From assembly GCA_016874895.1 (NCBI GenBank), contig VGSX01000137.1, forward strand, positions 1 through 8,519: a stretch of 8,519 bases of DNA, read 5' to 3'. Shown here piece by piece: positions 1 to 5,327 of the stretch (the first letter of the stretch is position 1; each line of letters starts with the position of its first letter). The notes below the pieces were generated by a model that made no database searches, had not been told where the DNA came from, and worked only from the letters and a program-made list of their open reading frames with translations. The DNA comes from Deltaproteobacteria bacterium (lineage in GTDB: Bacteria > Desulfobacterota > Desulfobaccia > Desulfobaccales > Desulfobaccaceae). Made by a program: the position numbers and the translations under genes.

Positions 1-833
1 CCCGGGCCATCCGCCGGGACCCGCGCCACCACGATCTGCCCATCATTGCCATGACCGCCCACGCCATGGCCGGGGACCGGGAAAAATCCCTGGTCGCCGG
101 CATGAACGATCATATTACCAAACCCATCAATCCGCAAGAACTGTTTCGCACCCTGGCCAAATATGTGGGACGGCCGTCAAGAAAAACGCTGCCCCAGCCG
201 CCATCGTTGGAAGATGACCCGGCCCTGGCAGCCGAAATACTTCCCTACCTGGACGGCATCGACACCGCCGGAGGGCTCCGGCGGCTCCTGGGCAACACCG
301 CCAGCTACCTCAAGATACTTCGAAAATTCAGACATGATTTCCAGGTTGCGTCCCAATCGCTCCAGGAACTGGCGGCAGCGGGCAGAAGTGACGAAGCTCT
401 GCACCTGGCCCACTCCATCAAAGGCGCGGCCGGCAATATCGGCGCCATGGAGCTGCACAAGGCCGCCGCGGCCCTGGAAAAGTCCCTCCGAGAGGAGGCC
501 GCCGACCTCCCAGACCGGGAATATAGCCGTTTTTCCCAGGAATTGCAGCGGGTCATAAATTCCCTGGCAATCTTGGGCGATGCCCCCCAGCCGGAGGCGG
601 CGGGCCTGGCCCAGGAAACCCTGCCCCCGGCCCTGGCCCAGGAAATCAGCCACCGGCTGCACGCCGCGGTGGAGGCCGGGGATGTTACGGAGCTTACCGC
701 CATCGCCGCCCAGTTGCAGACCCGCACCGACGCCGGGGCCGCCTATGGCCGGGAAATTCAGCGGCTGACGGAAGAGTTTGAGTTTGATACACTATCACAC
801 ATGGCCGACAGCCTGGCTGCACATGCTGATTGA
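1..833 (+). CDS. Hybrid sensor histidine kinase, C-terminal part (receiver + HPt domains), partial
   Basis: This is the 3' end of a phosphorelay sensor kinase whose start lies before the window; the frame is open from position 3. The first ~45 codons are the second half of a receiver domain, with the switch Thr in IAMTAHA (codon 54-56) and the conserved Lys in ITKPI (codon 120-122). The phosphoacceptor Asp is outside the window. After a Pro-rich linker comes an HPt four-helix domain (about 204-575), with its phosphorylatable His in LAHSIKGAAGNIG at 411-413. A further helical segment (about 620-820) follows and ends in the TGA at 831-833. This receiver-then-HPt order is typical of BarA/EvgS-like hybrid kinases. 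The HPt would pass phosphate to a separate response regulator. The gene directly downstream encodes one and is the obvious candidate, though this is inferred from position. The kinase core and sensory domain cannot be seen, so the signal is unknown. Confidence 0.93.
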   Translation, partial: RAIRRDPRHHDLPIIAMTAHAMAGDREKSLVAGMNDHITKPINPQELFRTLAKYVGRPSRKTLPQPPSLEDDPALAAEILPYLDGIDTAGGLRRLLGNTASYLKILRKFRHDFQVASQSLQELAAAGRSDEALHLAHSIKGAAGNIGAMELHKAAAALEKSLREEAADLPDREYSRFSQELQRVINSLAILGDAPQPEAAGLAQETLPPALAQEISHRLHAAVEAGDVTELTAIAAQLQTRTDAGAAYGREIQRLTEEFEFDTLSHMADSLAAHAD

Positions 834-857
834 CAGGATTTCTGGATGGTGTATGAC
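830..857 (+). promoter_or_regulatory. Candidate sigma-70 promoter before the cyclase response regulator
   Basis: A perfect TTGACA (830-835) is followed after 16 bases by TATGAC (852-857), which matches 4 of 6 bases of the -10 consensus. Transcription would begin near 864, about 27 bases before the ATG at 891. The -35 box overlaps the TGA stop of the kinase gene. The cyclase gene could therefore be transcribed on its own as well as by read-through. The -10 is imperfect, so this could be chance. Confidence 0.38.
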
Positions 858-890
858 AATTAAACGCTGTTTAACCCTTTGGTAAATTTC

Positions 891-2267
891 ATGGCCCCCA
901 TAATTTATCCAGAAATCGATAACGACTTCTCTGCGGAACAGATTCTCCTGGTGGATGACAACGTCACCAATCTCCAGGTCCTGCACCAGACCCTGGACGG
1001 CCGGGGATTCAAGCTGCTCATCGCCAAAAACGGCCCCAACGCCCTGGCCATTGCCCGCAAGACCAAACCGTCCCTGGTCCTCCTGGACATCATGATGCCG
1101 GAAATGGACGGGTACGAGGTCTGCCGGCGGCTCCAGGCCGATCCCGAAACCAGGGGTATTCCCGTGATCTTTCTGTCGGCCATGACTCATACCGCCGACA
1201 AAGTGAAAGGTCTGCGACTGGGTGCCGTGGATTACGTCACCAAGCCCTTTCAGCCGGAGGAAATCATTGCCCGGGTGAACACCCATCTTACCATCAGCCG
1301 GTTAAGGAAAAGGCTGGCCGAAAAAAACCGGGAATTGCAGGCCATCAACGAGGCCCTGGAAGAAAGGGTGAAACAACGCACCGCCGAACTGGCGGCCTTG
1401 AATGCCGTCTATGAGCGGTTCGTGCCCCGAGAGTTCATCAGCCTTCTGGGAAAAGAGAGCATCCTGGAAATCCGCCTGGGGGACCAGATCAAAAAGGAAA
1501 TGACGGTATTGTTTGCCGACCTGCGGGGCTGGACCACCCTGTCGGAAACCATGTCCCCCCAGGATAATTTCAACTTCATCAATTCCTATCTGAAGCGGGT
1601 GAGCCCGGTGATCACAGAGCACCACGGCTTCATCGATCAGTACTACGGCGATGGCGTCATGGCCCTTTTCCCCGGCCAGGCCGATGACGCGGTCCAGGCC
1701 GCCATCGCCATGCACCAGGTCGTGGCCGGCTACAACCTGGAGCGCCGCCGGGATGGTTTCCAGCCCATCAGCATCGGGGTGGGCCTGCACATCGGGGATT
1801 TAATGCTGGGGATCATCGGCAGCGAGGACCGGCTGCAGGGCGCCGTGGTGGCCGATATCGTCAACCTGGCGGCCCGCATCGAGAGTTTGACCAGCATCTA
1901 CGGGGCCAACATTACCATCAGCGGCACCGTCCTGGAGCACCTCCGGGACCCCAACCGTTATAACCACCGCTTCATCGACCGGGTGCGGGTCAAGGGCATG
2001 GAAAGCCCTGTGACCCTCTATGAGGTCTTTGACGGCGATCCGCCGGAATGCCTGGATTTAAAAAAGGAGACCAAGTCACCTTTTGAAGAGGGTCTGTGCC
2101 TCTATTATGACCGCAAATTCGCCGAGGCCAGCGTCCAGTTCAATCAGGTGGTGCAGCAGAACCCCGGGGATAAGGCCGCCCGCATCTACCTGGAGCGCAG
2201 CGCCGCCTACATGGTGCAGGGCGTGCCGGAAGACTGGACCGGGGTGGAGACCCTGACCACTAAATAA
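891..2267 (+). CDS. Response regulator with class III adenylate/guanylate cyclase output domain
   Basis: This 458-residue cytoplasmic protein should make a cyclic nucleotide under phosphorelay control. Residues ~15-130 are a receiver domain: acidic pair D22/D23, phosphoacceptor D66 in LLDIMMPEMDG, S96 and K118. Residues ~137-172 look like a coiled-coil linker. Residues ~178-385 are a class III cyclase domain, with metal-binding D210 (LFADLRGWT) and D254 (YYGDGVMALF) and transition-state residues N325 and R329 (DIVNLAARIES). The substrate-selecting Lys position is Gln (Q250) and the partner Thr/Asp position is Ala (A318), so cAMP versus cGMP cannot be predicted. Residues ~395-458 form a TPR-like helical tail ending in PEDWTGVETLTTK, a tail I associate with this cyclase group. 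A TTG at 879 would add four residues, but neither start has a clear ribosome site, so the ATG was chosen. The gene lies 57 bases after a kinase ending in an HPt domain. Confidence 0.93.
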   Translation: MAPIIYPEIDNDFSAEQILLVDDNVTNLQVLHQTLDGRGFKLLIAKNGPNALAIARKTKPSLVLLDIMMPEMDGYEVCRRLQADPETRGIPVIFLSAMTHTADKVKGLRLGAVDYVTKPFQPEEIIARVNTHLTISRLRKRLAEKNRELQAINEALEERVKQRTAELAALNAVYERFVPREFISLLGKESILEIRLGDQIKKEMTVLFADLRGWTTLSETMSPQDNFNFINSYLKRVSPVITEHHGFIDQYYGDGVMALFPGQADDAVQAAIAMHQVVAGYNLERRRDGFQPISIGVGLHIGDLMLGIIGSEDRLQGAVVADIVNLAARIESLTSIYGANITISGTVLEHLRDPNRYNHRFIDRVRVKGMESPVTLYEVFDGDPPECLDLKKETKSPFEEGLCLYYDRKFAEASVQFNQVVQQNPGDKAARIYLERSAAYMVQGVPEDWTGVETLTTK

Positions 2268-2378
2268 TGGTTTCCGGTGATTATCCGGGCGGCATGAGGT
2301 ATCAAGTTCCGTTTGAAATATTACCTATTTTGAGATAGTTGAGACATCAGATTGTTGCATTCCAGACCGAACTTGGTA

Positions 2379-3470
2379 TTAATCCCGCAAGAGATGCTCA
2401 TTCCCCACGCGGACGTGCTTCACTCCGGCCTGGAGGGCCGTTTGCCGGGCCGTTAGGGCCAGGTTACGGGGGGTGACGGGCAGATCGGTGAGATAGAATT
2501 GGGGGTAGAAGGCCAGGAGGCTGTAGGGAATCTCGGGATTGAGGCTGGCGAGGAAGCGGGCCAGGCCGTGGATCTCTTCCAGGTCCACATATCCCGGCAC
2601 CATCAGGGTGCTGGCGGTGAGGAGGGGCACTTCGGGGCGCTCCCCGAGGTGTTGGGCCACCGCGGCAAAATTTTTCAGGGTCTGTTTGTTGCTCACCCCG
2701 GTGAGGGCCAGGTGTAGCTCTTCGCTGAAGGCCTTCAGGTCGAACTTGATGACCCCGCCGCTCTCCAGGGAGCTTGCCACCAGAGGCTTCAGCCAGCCCG
2801 ACTGCATGGCGCCGTTGCTCTCCCAGCAGATCCGCACCTGGGCCTGCTCCCGGGCCAGCCGGGCTGCGGCCAGAGCGTGGGGCAGGTGCGGGGTGGGATC
2901 CCCCCCGAAGTAGCAGATGCAGGCCGTGCGTTCGTGCACCGCCCCGGCCAGCTCCTGGGCGCGCACCTGCCGGCCGGCGCCGGTGCGGCGTTTGTAATCC
3001 CAGTTCTGGCAGTAAAGGCAGTTGAAATTGCAGGCATGATAAAACACCGCCAGGTTGACTTTGCCGTATTCCGGCCCGTTCCGGCAGGCATATTTCGGGT
3101 AGCCCCGGCCGGTGCCGCCCGGGCAGAACCAGTCGGCCACGCAGTTGGTGGGCAGGGCATCGTCATACCAGCTTACCCCGGCCCCGGCAGGGGTCCCGCC
3201 GGTGAGCCGGCCGTTTACCACCCGCCTGGCCCCGCAATAGCCCATGCCGCCCTCAGGAATACGGCAAGCATGAAAACACAGGGTGCACAATCTGCCCTGT
3301 TCCGCCTGGGGCGGCTTTAAGGGCAGATGAAAGGCCCGGCGGCTGGCAAAGTGCACCTTCTCCACTTCCGGCCAGAGGCTGGCAAAATGCCGCCGGAGGC
3401 ACGGGCCGCAAAAACCCAGCCGGGCTGAGATGAGGGGGCTGTCTGCCCCGCAGTGACGGCACCGGGCCAT
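2379..3470 (-). CDS. Radical SAM protein, AMMECR1/MEMO1-associated or PflA-activase-like, with N-terminal zinc ribbon
   Basis: This 363-residue enzyme is expected to cleave S-adenosylmethionine to a 5'-deoxyadenosyl radical; its substrate is unknown. The [4Fe-4S] motif is CNFNCLYC (C147, C151, C154; CX3CX2C), followed by YFGGDPTP (187-194, the GGE-like SAM-binding strand), CWESNG (215-220) and FDLKAFSEELHLALTGVSN (243-261). The last stretch is typical of the group that includes AmmeMemoRadiSam and pyruvate-formate-lyase-activase-like proteins. Two other Cys clusters precede the core: C4/C7/C21/C24, a zinc-ribbon pattern, and C62/C65/C69/C79 in LCTLCFHACRIPEGGMGYCG. C110, C116 and C129 add more possible ligands. 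An upstream in-frame TTG (3488) was rejected because AAGGAT (3475-3480) sits 4 bases before the ATG at 3470. The gene lies 76 bases after the fatty-acid methyltransferase gene and is probably co-transcribed with it. No AMMECR1 or MEMO1 gene is in the window. Confidence 0.88.
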   Translation of the reverse strand: MARCRHCGADSPLISARLGFCGPCLRRHFASLWPEVEKVHFASRRAFHLPLKPPQAEQGRLCTLCFHACRIPEGGMGYCGARRVVNGRLTGGTPAGAGVSWYDDALPTNCVADWFCPGGTGRGYPKYACRNGPEYGKVNLAVFYHACNFNCLYCQNWDYKRRTGAGRQVRAQELAGAVHERTACICYFGGDPTPHLPHALAAARLAREQAQVRICWESNGAMQSGWLKPLVASSLESGGVIKFDLKAFSEELHLALTGVSNKQTLKNFAAVAQHLGERPEVPLLTASTLMVPGYVDLEEIHGLARFLASLNPEIPYSLLAFYPQFYLTDLPVTPRNLALTARQTALQAGVKHVRVGNEHLLRD

Positions 3471-3474
3471 AGTT

Positions 3475-3480
3475 ATCCTT
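3475..3480 (-). promoter_or_regulatory. Ribosome binding site deciding the radical SAM start
   Basis: AAGGAT on the minus strand lies 4 bases before the ATG at 3470. The upstream in-frame TTG at 3488 has no comparable site, so translation most likely starts at the ATG. Confidence 0.75.
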
Positions 3481-3486
3481 TTCAGC

Positions 3487-3520
3487 AAGGCACAGGCGGG
3501 ACGCCTGGGCTGCCGGCCTT
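3487..3520. repeat. Inverted repeat between the fatty-acid methyltransferase and radical SAM genes
   Basis: CAGGCG (3493-3498) and CGCCTG (3502-3507) form a 6-bp GC stem with a 3-base loop. Outer arms AAGG (3487-3490) and CCTT (3517-3520) could extend it imperfectly. No T-run follows on either strand, so it is not a standard intrinsic terminator. It might be a pause, processing or mRNA-stability hairpin in the intercistronic RNA, or a chance palindrome in GC-rich DNA. Confidence 0.3.
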
Positions 3521-3546
3521 AAGTTTATTGCCCCAGACCTGCCACC

Positions 3547-4848
3547 CTAATGCAGTGACTCAGCATAAGGGAAGACGGGCTTGCGGTAGCCGGATTTAGC
3601 ATATAACACCTGCACGTCCCCGATATAGCGCTCCCGAAATCCCCCCTCGCAGTAACACAGGTAAAATTCCCACAGGCGGATGAATTCCTCGGGATAGCCC
3701 ATGCCCCGCACTGCTGGTAAGTGCGCCCAGAAACGCTCCCGCCAGGCCCGCAAGGTGAGGGGGTAGTGGGGCGTCAGGTCTTCCAGATGCACCAGCCGCA
3801 GGTCGGTGGTCCGGGCCGCGGCTCTCCCCATGGCCTGCACCGAGACCAGGTGCCCGCCGGGAAAAATGTGGCTGCGGATGAAATCCGTGGACCGCCGGTA
3901 ACTACTATAAATCCCATCGCCGATAATGATAGCCTGCAAAAGCATGAGGCCGCGGTCCTGCAAACGCTGGCCGCAGACCCGGAAATACTCCTCCAGATAC
4001 TCATGCCCCACCGCCTCGATCATCTCAATGGAAACCAGCTTGTCGAATTTGCCCTGCAGGTGCCGGTAATCCTGGAGCAGCAGGGTTATCTGGCCGGAAA
4101 GGCCGATCTCCTGGAACAAGCGCCGGGCGTAATCATACTGGGCCTGGGAGATGGTCGTGGTGGTGACCCGGCAGCCGTACTGCCTGGCCGCATGGATGGC
4201 CAGGCCGCCCCAGCCGGTGCCGATTTCCAGGAGATGATCCGAGGGTTGCAGGTCGAGTTTGCGGCAGACCCGGTCATACTTGACCCTCTGGGCTTCGCTG
4301 AGACTGCTGCCGGTCTCCTCGAAAATACCGCAGGAGTAGGCCATGGTCTCGTCCAGAAAAAGGGCGTAGAAATCATTACCCAGGTCGTAATGGGCCGCGA
4401 TATTCTTTCGGCTCCCGGTGGGAGTATTGCGCCGGCTCCACCACCAGAGGCGGCAGAAGGGACCGGCCAGTTTATCCGGGCAGAAATATCTCCCCAGCAC
4501 CTGGAGGTTGCGGGTCAGCAGGCAGATTACCGCGGTCAGGTCCGGACTGGACCAATATCCTTGAATATAGGAATCGCCCAGACCCCGGCTGCCTTGAAAC
4601 AGCAAGGCTCGGTAAAATCGGGGATGGTGGACGTTGACTTGGGCCGCTCCCGGCCGGATGTCCGTATTTTCCCCGAATTCCCAGAATTTATTGTTTTCCC
4701 GAACAGTTATATGGCCCTGCCGGATTTTGCCGAGCAGGTGAAAAAATATGGCCCGGGCCAGGCGGTCCAGCCAAGGAAGGTTTACACCAGCGTCGCCGGT
4801 AGCCGCCGGCGGCACAATGGAAGGGACAGCGGCGGATTCCCTTTTCAT
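3547..4848 (-). CDS. cfa: Cyclopropane-fatty-acyl-phospholipid synthase family methyltransferase
   Basis: This 433-residue SAM-dependent enzyme should act on unsaturated acyl chains of membrane phospholipids, adding a methylene bridge or a methyl group. The N-terminal lipid-binding region (~30-140) includes ITVRENNKFWEFG and GDSYIQGYW. The methyltransferase domain starts at HYDLGNDFYALFLDETMAYS (153-172), followed by the conserved C173. The SAM-binding loop is LLEIGTGWGGLAIHAA (206-221). Next come SIEMIEAVGHEYLEEYF (273-289), where E278 aligns with the active-site Glu, and DFIRSHIFPGG (322-332). Length is somewhat above the ~380 residues of E. coli CFA. At the position of the E. coli bicarbonate-ligand His there is Gln (Q305 in LMLLQAIII), so a related product such as a methylated or methylene fatty acid is possible. 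GAGGAGG (4859-4865) precedes the ATG by 10 bases. It is probably the first gene of an operon with the radical SAM gene. Confidence 0.93.
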   Translation of the reverse strand: MKRESAAVPSIVPPAATGDAGVNLPWLDRLARAIFFHLLGKIRQGHITVRENNKFWEFGENTDIRPGAAQVNVHHPRFYRALLFQGSRGLGDSYIQGYWSSPDLTAVICLLTRNLQVLGRYFCPDKLAGPFCRLWWWSRRNTPTGSRKNIAAHYDLGNDFYALFLDETMAYSCGIFEETGSSLSEAQRVKYDRVCRKLDLQPSDHLLEIGTGWGGLAIHAARQYGCRVTTTTISQAQYDYARRLFQEIGLSGQITLLLQDYRHLQGKFDKLVSIEMIEAVGHEYLEEYFRVCGQRLQDRGLMLLQAIIIGDGIYSSYRRSTDFIRSHIFPGGHLVSVQAMGRAAARTTDLRLVHLEDLTPHYPLTLRAWRERFWAHLPAVRGMGYPEEFIRLWEFYLCYCEGGFRERYIGDVQVLYAKSGYRKPVFPYAESLH

Positions 4849-4858
4849 GGCGGCTTAA

Positions 4859-4865
4859 CCTCCTC
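4859..4865 (-). promoter_or_regulatory. Ribosome binding site of the cfa-like gene
   Basis: GAGGAGG on the minus strand is a strong Shine-Dalgarno match. It lies 10 bases before the ATG at 4848, slightly longer than usual, and it supports that start. Confidence 0.7.
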
Positions 4866-4876
4866 AGTTTTTTTTC

Positions 4877-4906
4877 ATTTTACCTCTGTTGGGATGGATA
4901 TGAAAA
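4877..4906 (-). promoter_or_regulatory. Candidate promoter of the cfa-like gene
   Basis: On the minus strand, TTTTCA (4901-4906, 4 of 6 to the -35 consensus) and TAAAAT (4877-4882, 5 of 6 to the -10) are 18 bases apart. Transcription would start near 4870, just before the Shine-Dalgarno site at 4859-4865. A run of nine A residues (4910-4918, minus strand) lies just upstream and could act as an UP-like element. The -35 is weak, so this is tentative. Confidence 0.35.
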
Positions 4907-4995
4907 GGGTTTTTTTTTCCCCCAGAGGAGAAAAGCCTGCCCATTGATCAGGATGCCCTTATGAAGAGCAGAAAAGCACAGGGGAATGCTTATTG

Positions 4996-5019
4996 CCAAG
5001 GGTGGCCTCTTGGTTTTTT
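4996..5019 (+). terminator. Intrinsic-terminator-like hairpin, plus-strand orientation
   Basis: CCAAGGG (4996-5002) pairs with CCTCTTGG-side bases 5007-5013, giving a 7-bp stem with one G-T wobble and a 4-base loop, followed by six T (5014-5019). This has the form of a rho-independent terminator for plus-strand transcription. In the minus direction the wobble becomes an A-C mismatch and no T-run follows, so it does not suit the minus-strand genes around it. The 198-base gap 4849-5046 that contains it has no other coding signal I could support. Confidence 0.5.
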
Positions 5020-5046
5020 ACTGAGAGCTGAATCCCTATGAATAAA

Positions 5047-5322
5047 CTAGCCTTTCTCGAGAGACGCTATTTCCTGGAACAATCGCTCCGGGTAATCCGT
5101 CTGCAACCGTTGGGAGAGGGTGCGGTGCAGTTCATCGGCTTCCGCCGGCTCCCGGCTCTGGCGCACCAGGCACGGATTGGATAACCTAAACCCCTGGGGC
5201 AGATAGAGGAAATTGGCAGGAAAGACGGCGGTTTCAAAGGCGCCGTCCTCTTTTCTGATGGTGGAAATGAGATACCGTCTGCCGGTGAGCTTGTTGCGCA
5301 CGCGATTAAAAAGGCCTGCCAT
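5047..5322 (-). CDS. Conserved-looking small protein of unknown function, coupled to the carboxypeptidase
   Basis: I do not recognise this 91-residue protein. It has no signal peptide, membrane segment or Cys pair. It has a basic N-terminus (NRVRNKLTGRRY, residues 6-17), a likely beta-rich part (YLISTIRKEDGAFETAVFPA, 17-36), and an acidic helical C-terminal half with ELHRTLSQRL (64-73) and YPERLFQEI (77-85). It is soluble and probably cytoplasmic. The ATG lies 5 bases after the TAG of the carboxypeptidase gene, and its Shine-Dalgarno AGGA (5326-5329) overlaps that stop codon. Translational coupling is therefore likely. Balanced composition, a proper ribosome site and operon position make it a real gene rather than a chance frame. 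A role linked to the cell envelope would be guilt by association only. It ends 34 bases before a plus-oriented terminator hairpin. Confidence 0.75.
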   Translation of the reverse strand: MAGLFNRVRNKLTGRRYLISTIRKEDGAFETAVFPANFLYLPQGFRLSNPCLVRQSREPAEADELHRTLSQRLQTDYPERLFQEIASLEKG

Positions 5323-5327
5323 GTTTC

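Noticed and set aside
177..662. A 161-codon minus-strand open frame opposite the HPt region
   Set aside because: The plus-strand frame has clear receiver and HPt motifs. The antisense frame has no motif or ribosome site.
879..890. TTG start four codons before the chosen ATG of the cyclase gene
   Set aside because: There is no Shine-Dalgarno site before the TTG, and the extra residues add nothing to the receiver domain. The ATG at 891 was preferred, though it too lacks a strong site.
2268..2378. Possible terminator at the convergent junction
   Set aside because: Arms AGGTA (2297-2301) and TACCT (2322-2326), with inner TCAA/TTGA, form only a weak, bulged stem. The T-run after it is short. Nothing else stands out in this 111-base gap.
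3471..3488. TTG start of a longer radical SAM protein
   Set aside because: The extra six codons include the ribosome site AAGGAT itself, so the ATG at 3470 is the better start.
3721..4947. A 408-codon plus-strand open frame
   Set aside because: It lies antisense to the cfa-like gene, whose motifs are unambiguous. Its protein is rich in Gly, Pro and Gln without any recognisable fold, as expected for the opposite strand of GC-rich coding DNA.
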